Positions 5,823 through 13,350 of a stretch of 21,239 bases of DNA are shown in pieces. Made by a program: the position numbers and the translations under genes. The stretch is from RUG11462 sp045649405 (GTDB lineage Bacteria > Bacillota > Clostridia > Oscillospirales > Acutalibacteraceae): positions 1 to 21,239 of the forward strand of contig JAZRPW010000029.1 of NCBI GenBank assembly GCA_045649405.1, in the 5' to 3' direction. Numbering within the stretch: the stretch's first letter is position 1; every line of letters begins with the position of its first letter. The notes below the pieces were generated by a model. It did no database searches. It was given only the letters and a program-made list of their open reading frames with translations, and had not been told where the DNA came from.

Positions 5823-5874
5823 GTATATTAATTATATATGCTCCTTTTTCCATTTGAAAAATTAATAAAGGAGG
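5785..5874 (+). promoter_or_regulatory. Structured corA leader with alternative pairings over the ribosome site
   Basis: Three pairings are visible. An imperfect hairpin joins CCGAG (5785-5789) to CTCGG (5810-5814) and ATTTG (5793-5797) to CAAAT (5804-5808). A second hairpin pairs GAGTATAT (5821-5828) with ATATGCTC (5836-5843) and is followed by CTTTTTC, like a weak terminator. In competition, CTCCTTT (5841-5847) is exactly complementary to AAAGGAG (5867-5873), the corA Shine-Dalgarno. The last two share bases 5841-5843 and cannot form together. The leader does not show the conserved M-box magnesium riboswitch blocks, so this would be a different control device. Confidence 0.5.
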
Positions 5875-5883
5875 ACTAATGTT

Positions 5884-6825
5884 ATGATTTCTTACTACAA
5901 AACATCAGGCAACGGAATTGAGCAAATTGACCATTATGAAGAAGGTTGCTGGGTTAACGCTATAGAGCCAGACCAAGATGATATTAACACTTTGAAAGAA
6001 CGTTTTCAGGTTGAGCCTGAATACATTCTTGACTCACTTGACGAAGAAGAAGCATCTCGTATTGAGTCGGAAGATGGTCACACATTCATCATTTTTGACG
6101 TTCCTTGTGCCGAAAAAGAAAATAATAACATCATTTACAACGCAACACCACTTGGTGTTATTGTAACAAGCAAAAATGTTATTACAATTGCAAAAAAAGA
6201 TAACCCTGTTTTGATGGATTTTACTCACGGGGTTGTTAAAAACATTAAAACTGAATACAAAACAAATTTTGTTTTAATGCTTTTATCACGAATGGCAACA
6301 CGATTCTTGCAATACTTAAGACAAATTGATAGATATTCTTCAAACCTTGAAACAAAGCTTAGAAAATCTATGAAAAACAAAGAACTTGTTCAGTTGCTTG
6401 ACTTGCAAAAATCTCTTGTCTATTTTCAAACAGCGCTTAAATCTAACGAAATTACCGTTAAGAAAATGCTTAGATATAAAACACTTAAAATGTATGAAGA
6501 AGATGAAGATTTGATTGAAGATGTTTTAATTGACTTGCAACAGTCAATTGAAATGTGTTCCATTTCATCTACAATTCTTGCAAACACAATGGACGCATTC
6601 TCATCAGTAATTTCAAACAACCTAAACCAAGTGATGAAGGTGCTTACCTCACTCACAATTTTAATGGCAATTCCAACAATGGTTTTCTCATTCTTTGGAA
6701 TGAACATTGGGCCTGAACTTTCGGGCGCTTTGCCACTTGCTGATAATATGTGGTTTGTTTCAATTTTAACAGTTGCAATCACCACAATTGTCGGTATAAT
6801 TCTTTATAAAAAAGATATGTTTTAA
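5884..6825 (+). CDS. CorA family divalent metal transporter
   Basis: This 313-residue protein has the CorA layout. A soluble N-terminal domain is followed by a long charged helical region (about 130-250, rich in LETKLRKSMK-type helices). Two C-terminal membrane helices (about 254-271 and 290-308) flank the signature GMN at 272-274. The motif reads FGMNI rather than the classical YGMNF, which is common in a diverged Firmicute branch. The usual MPEL-like loop is here GPELSGALPLADN. It would form a pentameric channel in the membrane for Mg2+ or another divalent ion; the ion cannot be decided from sequence. A strong AAAGGAGG lies 9 nt before ATG. An out-of-frame ATG at 5879 runs only two codons. 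A terminator follows directly, so it is a single-gene unit under its own structured leader. Confidence 0.92.
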   Translation: MISYYKTSGNGIEQIDHYEEGCWVNAIEPDQDDINTLKERFQVEPEYILDSLDEEEASRIESEDGHTFIIFDVPCAEKENNNIIYNATPLGVIVTSKNVITIAKKDNPVLMDFTHGVVKNIKTEYKTNFVLMLLSRMATRFLQYLRQIDRYSSNLETKLRKSMKNKELVQLLDLQKSLVYFQTALKSNEITVKKMLRYKTLKMYEEDEDLIEDVLIDLQQSIEMCSISSTILANTMDAFSSVISNNLNQVMKVLTSLTILMAIPTMVFSFFGMNIGPELSGALPLADNMWFVSILTVAITTIVGIILYKKDMF

Positions 6826-6831
6826 ATTTTT

Positions 6832-6870
6832 AGAGCAAAAAGAAACTTTTTTTCTTTTTGCTCTTTATTT
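6832..6870 (+). terminator. Terminator of corA
   Basis: A perfect 14-bp stem, 6832-6845 with 6851-6864, has a CTTTT loop and is followed by TTATTT. It lies 7 bp after the corA stop and separates corA from the next operon. Confidence 0.85.
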
Positions 6871-6883
6871 ATGCTAAAAGTTG

Positions 6884-6892
6884 TGTTATAAT
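6884..6892 (+). promoter_or_regulatory. Extended -10 promoter of the aminotransferase operon
   Basis: TGTTATAAT (6884-6892) is an extended -10 element with a perfect TATAAT. No good -35 box is found upstream, which is usual for this class. A second TATAAT lies at 6896-6901. Either would start transcription shortly before the ribosome site at 6911-6915. Confidence 0.5.
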
Positions 6893-6922
6893 TACTATAA
6901 TTTTAGTAAAAAGGTGAAAATT

Positions 6923-8113
6923 ATGGATTACAAATTTACTGACGCTATTGCAAACCTTGCTCCTTCAGCAATTAGAGAAATTTTAAAATATTCTTCAGTT
7001 CCTGGAATGATTTCTTTTGCTGCAGGCAACCCTTCTCCTGAAGCGTTCCCGGCAGAAGATATTCAAAGAATCACAACTGAAATTTTAACAAGCAACCCAA
7101 TTAATGCTTTGCAATATTCAGTTACAGAAGGTTACGCACCACTTCGTGATACAATGAAAAAATATATGAGTGAAAAACACAACTCATTTTCAAGTGAAAC
7201 TGATGAACTTATTATCACATCAGGCGCTCAACAAGTAATGGATTTGATGACAAAGGCCTTTGTTGAAAAAGGCGATGTTATCATTACCGAAGCGCCTTCA
7301 TTCATCGGCTCGCTCAATACATTCCGTTCTTACGGCGCAAAATTGGTTGGCGTTTCGGTTGATTCTGACGGTATGAATATTGAGCAACTTGAAAAGGCGT
7401 TGCAAGAAAACAAAAACGCAAAATTTATTTACACAATTCCAAACTTCCAAAACCCAACCGGTGTTACAATGTCGCTTGCAAAACGTAAAGCAGTTTACGA
7501 GTTGGCTAAAAAGTATGGCGTGTTAATTCTTGAAGATAACCCTTATGGCGAAATTAGATTTGCAGGGGAAAACTTGCCAAACATTAAATCAATGGATACA
7601 GAAGGCATTGTTGTTTACGCAGGTTCATTTTCAAAAGTTTTGTCGCCGGGTATGCGTGTTGGTTACGCAATTGGTAACAAAACAATCATTGCAAAACTCA
7701 CAGTTTGCAAACAAACATCTGACGTTCACACAACCATTTTAATGCAAATGGTTACAGATGAATTCTTAAAACAAACTGATTTTGAAAAACACCTTGAAAT
7801 GTTAAGAGGTATTTATCGCAAGAAAGCAAATCTTATGATGGATTTAATGGATGAGCATTTTGGCGATAAAATCACTTTCCACAGGGTTGAAGGTGGCTTG
7901 TTTGTTTGGTGCACATTGCCAAAAAGCGTTGATATGATGGACTTTTGCACAAAAGCCGTTAAAGAGAAAAAGGTAGCGCTTGTTCCTGGCTCTGCATTCT
8001 TGATTAACGAAACAGATGAATGCCACAACTTTAGAACAAACTATTCAACACCAACTAATGAGCAGTTAGTAAAAGGTATGCAACTTCTCGGCGAGTTGGC
8101 AAAGGAGATATAA
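6923..8113 (+). CDS. PLP-dependent aminotransferase (fold type I, 2-aminoadipate/aromatic type)
   Basis: This 396-residue enzyme shows the class I aminotransferase pattern. It has GMISFAAGNPSPEAFP near the start, YSVTEGYAPLRD, the IPNFQNPTGVTMS segment, and EDNPYGEIRF. The PLP lysine K238 is in GSFSKVLSPGMRVGY, and the late arginine is in NFRTNYS. The arrangement matches the LysN/aromatic aminotransferase group without the MocR DNA-binding domain. It should transfer amino groups between an amino acid and 2-oxoglutarate in the cytoplasm. The ATG at 6923 follows AAGGTG, while a possible upstream TTG (6881) would precede the promoter. It overlaps functionally with trpS, which begins 3 nt after its stop. 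That neighbour hints at an aromatic substrate, but this is an inference. Confidence 0.9.
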   Translation: MDYKFTDAIANLAPSAIREILKYSSVPGMISFAAGNPSPEAFPAEDIQRITTEILTSNPINALQYSVTEGYAPLRDTMKKYMSEKHNSFSSETDELIITSGAQQVMDLMTKAFVEKGDVIITEAPSFIGSLNTFRSYGAKLVGVSVDSDGMNIEQLEKALQENKNAKFIYTIPNFQNPTGVTMSLAKRKAVYELAKKYGVLILEDNPYGEIRFAGENLPNIKSMDTEGIVVYAGSFSKVLSPGMRVGYAIGNKTIIAKLTVCKQTSDVHTTILMQMVTDEFLKQTDFEKHLEMLRGIYRKKANLMMDLMDEHFGDKITFHRVEGGLFVWCTLPKSVDMMDFCTKAVKEKKVALVPGSAFLINETDECHNFRTNYSTPTNEQLVKGMQLLGELAKEI

Positions 8114-8116
8114 CAA

Positions 8117-9124
8117 ATGGAATTTTCTAACGAAAAACAAACAATGCTTAGCATGATTAAGCCAACCGGTCATTTTACTTTGGGCAACTATCTTGGTGCG
8201 CTTAGAAACTGGGTTAACTTGCAAGAAGAGTACAACTCAATTTTTGCAGTGGCTGATTTGCATGCTATTACAATTAGAATTGAGCCGGCAAAACTTCGTC
8301 AGCAAACTCTCACTGCTTACGGAATTTTGAATGCAATTGGTTTGGACCCTGAAAAAAGCTTGATGTTTATTCAGTCAACTGTTCCTGCACATGCAGAGCT
8401 TTCTTGGATTTTATCTTGCTATGCGCAATATGGCGAAATGCAAAGAATGACACAGTTTAAAGACAAATCTAAAAAAGCACCTGACAATGTTAACTTGGGT
8501 CTTTTCTCATACCCTTCACTTATGAATGCAGACATTCTTTTGTACGGTGCAGATGTTGTTCCTGTTGGTGCAGACCAAAAGCAACACGTTGAATTGTGTC
8601 GTACAGTTGCAAACAGATTTAACGGAATTTATGGCGACACATTCAAAGTGCCAGAACCAATTATTCCAAAGGTTGGCGCAAAAATTATGAGTTTGCAAAA
8701 CCCAACTGAAAAAATGGGTAAATCTGATACAAACGAAAATGCTTATGTAAAAATTCTTGATGACCCAGACACAATTATGAGAAAGTTCAAACGTGCAGTA
8801 ACCGACTCAGAAGCAAAGGTTTATTTTGGCGATGCTACTGAAAAAGCGGGTATCAATAACCTTATGACAATTTACTCTGCAGTAACTGGCCTTGACTTTG
8901 AAAAAATTGAAAAAGAGTTTGAAGGCAAAGGTTACGGCGACTTTAAAATGGCAGTCGGCGAAGCAGTTATTGAAGAATTACGCCCTGTTAGAGAGCGTTT
9001 TGATGAGTTGATGAGTGATAAAGCACAGCTCGAAGCAATGTATAAAGACGGCGCAGAAAAAGCGTCTTACCTTGCTCGCAAAACCTTGTCAAAAGTAAAA
9101 CGCAAGGTTGGATTTGTAAAATAG
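8117..9124 (+). CDS. trpS: Tryptophan--tRNA ligase
   Basis: This 335-residue class I synthetase charges tRNA-Trp. The HIGH-like motif is in PTGHFTLGNYLGAL (16-29), the KMSKS-like motif is KMGKS (199-203), and the TrpRS-specific GADQKQHVEL lies at 151-160. The length equals the bacterial norm. AAAGGAG overlaps the end of the aminotransferase gene, so the two are translationally coupled. A second in-frame ATG eight residues in (MLSMIKPTG) could serve as an alternative start, but the first fits the ribosome site. No T-box or trp attenuator precedes the operon, so tryptophan control by those routes is not supported. Confidence 0.97.
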   Translation: MEFSNEKQTMLSMIKPTGHFTLGNYLGALRNWVNLQEEYNSIFAVADLHAITIRIEPAKLRQQTLTAYGILNAIGLDPEKSLMFIQSTVPAHAELSWILSCYAQYGEMQRMTQFKDKSKKAPDNVNLGLFSYPSLMNADILLYGADVVPVGADQKQHVELCRTVANRFNGIYGDTFKVPEPIIPKVGAKIMSLQNPTEKMGKSDTNENAYVKILDDPDTIMRKFKRAVTDSEAKVYFGDATEKAGINNLMTIYSAVTGLDFEKIEKEFEGKGYGDFKMAVGEAVIEELRPVRERFDELMSDKAQLEAMYKDGAEKASYLARKTLSKVKRKVGFVK

Positions 9125-9137
9125 AAAGGTCTTTTAA

Positions 9138-9917
9138 ATGAGAATTTTAGCTCTTGGCGATGTTGTTGGCAGTGTTGGTTGTAACGCGTTAAAACACGTT
9201 TTGCCAAAACTCAAAGCCGAAAAAAACATTGATTTTTGCGTTGTTAACGGCGAAAACTCGGCAGATGGAAACGGAATTTTGTCACAAAGTGCCGAACTTC
9301 TTTTCTCAATCGGTGCCGATGTTATAACAGGTGGCAATCACACTTTCCGTCGTCCTGAATTTTTGCCTTATCTTGATGAAAATGACTTCATCATTCGCCC
9401 TGCAAATTACGGGGCTGGGGCCGCTGGAAAGGGCAGTTGCGTTTTTGATATGGGAAGATGCAAAGTCGGTGTTATAAACCTTTTGGGTGTTGTTTATTTA
9501 GACCCATTAGCAAACCCATTTGAAACAGTTGATAATGAAGTCCAGAAGTTAAAAGCCGAAAATTGCAACATCATTTTGGTTGATTTTCACGCAGAAGCAA
9601 CAAGTGAGAAAAAAGCATTGGGCTTTTATGTTGATGGCAAAGTTTCAGCGCTTTTTGGCACTCACACCCACACTCAGACAAATGATTTGCAGATTTTTGA
9701 AAATGGCACTGGTTATATTACCGACCTTGGAATGTGCGGTCCAAAAAATTCTGTTTTGGGTATCAAACCGGAAATCGCAATTTATAAACTCAAAACAAAT
9801 TTGCCAAGCCGTTTTGAAAATGCACAAGGCGAGTGCATTATAAACGGCGCAATTTTTGATGTTGATGAAAAAAGCGGCAAATGTAAAGCTGCAGAAATAG
9901 TTTCAATTGAATATTAA
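9138..9917 (+). CDS. ymdB: YmdB family metallophosphoesterase
   Basis: This 259-residue protein has the metal-site blocks of YmdB in order: GDVVG (D8), NGEN (E39, N40), GGNHTF (N67, H68), VDFHAE (H151) and GTHTHTQTND (H176, H178), followed by DLGMCG. B. subtilis YmdB is a cytoplasmic phosphodiesterase that cleaves 2',3'-cyclic nucleotides and affects motility and biofilm choice. The length is typical. It begins 13 nt after trpS, with AAAGG upstream, so it is the last gene of the aminotransferase-trpS operon. The family is certain; its biological role here is inferred. Confidence 0.93.
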   Translation: MRILALGDVVGSVGCNALKHVLPKLKAEKNIDFCVVNGENSADGNGILSQSAELLFSIGADVITGGNHTFRRPEFLPYLDENDFIIRPANYGAGAAGKGSCVFDMGRCKVGVINLLGVVYLDPLANPFETVDNEVQKLKAENCNIILVDFHAEATSEKKALGFYVDGKVSALFGTHTHTQTNDLQIFENGTGYITDLGMCGPKNSVLGIKPEIAIYKLKTNLPSRFENAQGECIINGAIFDVDEKSGKCKAAEIVSIEY

Positions 9918-9950
9918 AAAAGAGCAACCTTTTGGGTTGCTCTTTTTTTA
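9916..9950. terminator. Bidirectional terminator between convergent operons
   Basis: A 14-bp stem, 9916-9929 with 9935-9948, has A-runs on the left and T-runs on the right, so it works from both sides. It ends ymdB on the plus strand and the sugar-acid operon on the minus strand, overlapping both stop regions. Confidence 0.88.
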
Positions 9951-10625
9951 TAACTTAATTTCTTCAAATGGTTTTGGAATTACTGTTTTAACGCTTTCAA
10001 ATTCGTTTGGTTTTAATTCATCAAACAATGAGAAATGCAATGGAACAGCCGCTTTTGCGCCAATTCTTTTTGCAAAATCTTCTGCGTCAACCAAATTCAT
10101 ATTGTTACCAACACCATTAACTGGCATAAACACAGCGTCAACTTCGCAGTCAACTTCTTTAAACACTTTTTCGTTATAAAGAGTATCGCCGGTAACATAA
10201 TAAGTTTTGCCTTCTGCTTCAAAGATTACGCCAACTGCGTAAAAATCAGAATGTTCAGCGTAAACTGCTTTAAATGTAATACCGTTTACAGTAAAACGAG
10301 TGCCGGCATTAAACATAACATAATTATGGTTGCCTTTAAAGGTTGTTCTTGTCTTTTCCCAAGCGTTGAATGACGCCAAAACAGTCACTTTTTCATCATT
10401 CTCAAGATAATGTTTGAGCGTGTCAGGGTCTGTGTGGTCAAGATGAGTGTGAGTTAAAATAATAACATCAGGTTTAATCTTAAGATAACTTTCATCAACT
10501 GGAAATCTACGCCAAAGTTTTGGATTAACTTTTCCACAACTGTCTGAAAGATAAGGGTCAATCATAATTTTTGTGCCGTTTGTTTCAAACAAAAGACCTG
10601 CTTGGCCAAGCCATGTTATTTTCAT
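9948..10625 (-). CDS. Metallo-beta-lactamase fold hydrolase (UlaG/YtkL-like)
   Basis: This 225-residue enzyme has the binuclear metal motif H59-T-H61-L-D63-H64, with H125 (AEHSD), D147 (TGDT) and H197 (PLHF) completing the site. The GVGNNMNLVDAEDFA segment resembles the UlaG/UPF0173 branch, whose best-known member opens ascorbate-6-phosphate lactone. It is cytoplasmic, without a signal peptide. Its start overlaps the stop of the aldolase gene by ATGA, so it belongs firmly to the sugar-acid operon. Given a dehydrogenase and a dehydratase in the same operon, a sugar-lactone hydrolase role is attractive, but it is inferred from context. General housekeeping hydrolases of this family also exist. 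Confidence 0.88.
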   Translation of the reverse strand: MKITWLGQAGLLFETNGTKIMIDPYLSDSCGKVNPKLWRRFPVDESYLKIKPDVIILTHTHLDHTDPDTLKHYLENDEKVTVLASFNAWEKTRTTFKGNHNYVMFNAGTRFTVNGITFKAVYAEHSDFYAVGVIFEAEGKTYYVTGDTLYNEKVFKEVDCEVDAVFMPVNGVGNNMNLVDAEDFAKRIGAKAAVPLHFSLFDELKPNEFESVKTVIPKPFEEIKL

Positions 10626-11275
10626 AAGTTCGCCCTCGCTTCTTTGATTTTTTCTAAATGAAGTTTTGCAAGGCGGCCCATTTCTTCATAATCTTCCGAT
10701 TCAATAAGTTCAGGTTTCAAAATAGAAATACCTGTTGCAACACCTTTTGCGCCGGCGTCAATGAAACACTCAATAGTGTCAAGGTTAGTGCCACCAACAC
10801 AAATATAAGGAATGTGTGAGAGTGGTCTTGCAATGCCTTTAACATAATCAACATCATTTTTAGTAATAGGGAACAATTTAATCAAATCAGCGCCTGCGTT
10901 ATAAGCAGTCATCATCTCACTTGGAGTAAGTGAGCCAGGAATTGAAGTAAGCCCCAATTCTTTTGTTTTCTTAATAACTTCAACATCAGTATTAGGTGAG
11001 AAAATGAACTTTGCGCCTGCATCGGCTGCCGCTTGTACAAACTCTGTTGAAATAACAGTACCTGCACCAACAACAATTTTTTCGCCCATTTCATCAATAA
11101 TTGCTTTGATAATACCTGTTGTTGTTTCAATTGTGTTTTCATCTGAAGGGTTAAAAGCAATTTCAACAACCTTTACCCCAGCGTTATAAAGAGCATTCGC
11201 TATTTTAGGAGCTTTTACTTTATCGACCCCACGGAAAATAACAATAAGCCCGCTATCTTCAATTATCTTTTTCAT
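10622..11275 (-). CDS. KDPG/KDPGal-type 2-keto-3-deoxy acid aldolase
   Basis: This 217-residue class I aldolase has the family landmarks R15 (IFRG), E38 (VVEIAFN), VGAGTV near residue 70, SPN at 93-95, and the Schiff-base lysine K133 in LIKLFP. The phosphate-site glycines are in VGGTN, around 160. It splits 2-keto-3-deoxy-(phospho) sugar acids into pyruvate and an aldehyde. The ATG at 11275 is chosen because GGAG lies 10 nt upstream; an ATG at 11284 is only one base from it. It overlaps the dehydratase stop by 17 nt and the hydrolase start by 4 nt. No keto-deoxy sugar kinase is nearby, so either a kinase lies elsewhere or the substrate is unphosphorylated. Confidence 0.93.
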   Translation of the reverse strand: MKKIIEDSGLIVIFRGVDKVKAPKIANALYNAGVKVVEIAFNPSDENTIETTTGIIKAIIDEMGEKIVVGAGTVISTEFVQAAADAGAKFIFSPNTDVEVIKKTKELGLTSIPGSLTPSEMMTAYNAGADLIKLFPITKNDVDYVKGIARPLSHIPYICVGGTNLDTIECFIDAGAKGVATGISILKPELIESEDYEEMGRLAKLHLEKIKEARANL

Positions 11276-12458
11276 ATTTTTCATTCTCCAAACCTTTGAA
11301 ATAATAGTGAATGTCATCTTTAGGACGAATATCAGTTACAGCACCTGTGTAATGGCGCAAGTTTCTTGGAGTGTAAGGACGAGCAAGAACTTCATCAATA
11401 TTAACATCAATACCAAGACCTGGCTTGTCAGGAATTTTAATAAATCCGTCGTTAAACACAACTTCTTCGTTTGTAATCTTTTTACGGAAAGAGCCATCAG
11501 TAAGCATAATTTCGTGAATGCAGAAGTTAGGCACAGTTGCCGCAAGTTGCAAAATAGCCGCATTTGAAATTGGGCCAGATGGGTTGTGATAAGAAATCAT
11601 AATATGTTTTGCTTCTGCCATTGCCGCAATCTTTTTACCTTCCATCAAACCACCTGTGTGGAAAACGTCAGGTTGAGCATAGTCAACAGCATCTTTTGAG
11701 AACATTTCTTGGAAAGCGTATTTTGTGTAACCACGTTCACCAGCAGCAATTGGCACTCTTGAATGAGCGCGAACATAAGCAGTTGAGTCCATATTATCAG
11801 GAACACAAGGCTCTTCCATAAACATTGGTTTGAATTGTTCAAGTTCTCTTGAAATTTCAATAGCAGCAGTAGGACCAAATCTACCGTGGCATTCAATAAG
11901 CAAATCAACGTTGTTGCCAACTGCTTCTCTAACAGCGCCAACAATGTTAACTGTTTTTTCCATTTGTTCTTTGCTAATTGTCATATGAGCTGCGCCAAAT
12001 GGGTCCCATTTAAGTGCTTTAACACCGAGTTCAACAGTTCTTTTTGCCTTTTTAGCAAATTCTTCTGGTGTTCTTGCGCCAATAAACCAAGCGTTTGCAT
12101 ACATTTTAACTTCATCACGCATTTTACCACCCAAAAGGTTGTAAGTTGGTGTGTTAAAGAATTTACCTGCAATATCCCAAAGGGCAATTTCAATACCGCT
12201 GATAGCAGACATCAAAACGGCGCCGCCCTTCCAATAAATATCTCTGTAAACTTCGAAAAGCATTTTTTCAATTTGAAGTGGGTCTCTGCCAACAACGAGT
12301 CTCTTAAGGTCTTCAACCATACCTTCAAGCGCTTTTTCGTTTGTACCTAAAGATGCTTCACCCCAACCGTAAAGACCTTCATCGGTTTCAACTTTAATGA
12401 ACGCCCAGTTTGTTCTGTAAGCATCAAGTGTGTAAATTTTAACATCTGAAATTTTCAT
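11259..12458 (-). CDS. Enolase-superfamily sugar-acid dehydratase (mandelate racemase/galactonate dehydratase type)
   Basis: This 399-residue protein has an N-terminal capping domain (SAISGIEIALWDIAGK) and a barrel. The metal ligands are E189 (LLIECHGRF), E215 or E216 (MEEP) and E241 (AAGER). K150 lies in KWDPFG, and the His-Asp dyad is D264 (QPDVFHTGG) and H291 (SYHNPSGP). The overall pattern is close to DgoD galactonate dehydratase. The first metal ligand is glutamate instead of the usual aspartate. It should remove water from an aldonic acid to give a 2-keto-3-deoxy acid, which the next gene's aldolase can cleave. Start and SDR stop overlap as TAATG, with AAGGAGGG upstream. The sugar acid cannot be named from sequence alone. 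Confidence 0.92.
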   Translation of the reverse strand: MKISDVKIYTLDAYRTNWAFIKVETDEGLYGWGEASLGTNEKALEGMVEDLKRLVVGRDPLQIEKMLFEVYRDIYWKGGAVLMSAISGIEIALWDIAGKFFNTPTYNLLGGKMRDEVKMYANAWFIGARTPEEFAKKAKRTVELGVKALKWDPFGAAHMTISKEQMEKTVNIVGAVREAVGNNVDLLIECHGRFGPTAAIEISRELEQFKPMFMEEPCVPDNMDSTAYVRAHSRVPIAAGERGYTKYAFQEMFSKDAVDYAQPDVFHTGGLMEGKKIAAMAEAKHIMISYHNPSGPISNAAILQLAATVPNFCIHEIMLTDGSFRKKITNEEVVFNDGFIKIPDKPGLGIDVNIDEVLARPYTPRNLRHYTGAVTDIRPKDDIHYYFKGLENEKYEKDN

Positions 12459-13222
12459 TATTTGTTACCCTCCTTAAATGGTAATAATGATATTAAAATG
12501 CCGGAATCAATTGTAAGCTCTGTTCCGGTAACAGTCTTTGATAAATCGGTGCCTAAATAGAAAACACCATTTGCAATATCTTCGCCGGTAGATTCAAGAC
12601 CAACAGGCCAGTTTGCTCTTCTTGCGGCAATCTGCTCATCGGTTAAGTTGTCCCAACGCTCTGTTCTGATTGCGCCGGCAATAATTGCGTTTGAACGAAT
12701 GCCGTATTTTGCAAGTTCAATGCCGAGTGAACGAGAAAGAGCATTAATGCCACCTTTTGAAGCGGTGTACATACTTCTACCAAAAATGCATTGCTTTGAG
12801 TGAACTGAGCTCAAAAATACAATTGCACCGCCACCGTTGTCTTTCATAATTTTTGCTGCTTGTTGCGCACAAAAGAATGTTCCTTTTAAATTAACATCAA
12901 TAACATCATCAAACTGTTTTTCGTCAATTTCAAGCACATCCATATCAACGCCCAAGTTTGCCGCATTAGCAACAAATGTGTCAAGTCTGCCAAAATCTTG
13001 GCGAATTCTTGCAAAAACTGATTTAATGTCTTCAACATCATAAAAGTTCAAGGCATAACCTTTTGCTTTAATGCCGAATTCTTTTGCAAGTCCTTCTGCG
13101 CATTTTTCAGCTTCATCTGCTTTTCTAGAAGAAATCGCAACATCAAAACCTTCGCTTGCAAATTTCTGTGCAATTGCAAGGCCAGTGTTTTTTGTAGCGC
13201 CTGTAATAAATACTGCTGGCAT
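12458..13222 (-). CDS. Short-chain dehydrogenase/reductase
   Basis: This 254-residue Rossmann enzyme carries N111, S139, Y152 and K156 (YTASK), the SDR catalytic set. The cofactor loop reads TGATKNTG (7-14), where an asparagine replaces the usual central glycine, and NAAN (86-89) replaces NNAG. The residues after the second strand, SSRK, would favour NADP, although this is tentative. It is the first gene of the operon, with its own promoter and AAGGAG. The following dehydratase begins inside its stop codon. A role oxidising a sugar or sugar acid is inferred from the operon. A reductase acting on a keto sugar acid is equally possible. Confidence 0.9.
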   Translation of the reverse strand: MPAVFITGATKNTGLAIAQKFASEGFDVAISSRKADEAEKCAEGLAKEFGIKAKGYALNFYDVEDIKSVFARIRQDFGRLDTFVANAANLGVDMDVLEIDEKQFDDVIDVNLKGTFFCAQQAAKIMKDNGGGAIVFLSSVHSKQCIFGRSMYTASKGGINALSRSLGIELAKYGIRSNAIIAGAIRTERWDNLTDEQIAARRANWPVGLESTGEDIANGVFYLGTDLSKTVTGTELTIDSGILISLLPFKEGNK

Positions 13223-13253
13223 AAATTCACTCCTTAAGTAAAACTACATATTA

Positions 13254-13281
13254 ATAATACCACTAAAACCGAAAAAATCAA
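13254..13281 (-). promoter_or_regulatory. Promoter of the sugar-acid operon
   Basis: On the minus strand TTGATT (13276-13281) and TATTAT (13254-13259) are 16 bp apart, giving a short leader before the SDR gene. The weak match fits a promoter that needs an activator, such as the divergent AraC protein. Confidence 0.55.
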
Positions 13282-13301
13282 TATCAAAAACAACAAAAAA
13301 C

Positions 13302-13329
13302 TTGCACTTTTCACGCATTATGATATAAT
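13302..13329 (+). promoter_or_regulatory. Promoter of the AraC regulator
   Basis: TTGCAC (13302-13307) and a perfect TATAAT (13324-13329) are 16 bp apart. It is back to back with the operon promoter, and only 20 bp separate the two -35 boxes. That leaves room for a shared regulator site. Confidence 0.75.
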
Positions 13330-13350
13330 AAGCATAAAGGGGGAAGAAAA

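Noticed and set aside
5707..5884. M-box magnesium riboswitch upstream of corA
   Set aside because: The expected conserved blocks (such as GTTAGGTGAGGCTCCT near the 5' side) are absent, so only an unassigned structured leader is claimed.
6826..6922. T-box leader controlling the trpS operon
   Set aside because: The gap is filled by the corA terminator and a short promoter. There is no space and no T-box core (TGGGTGG-like) sequence.
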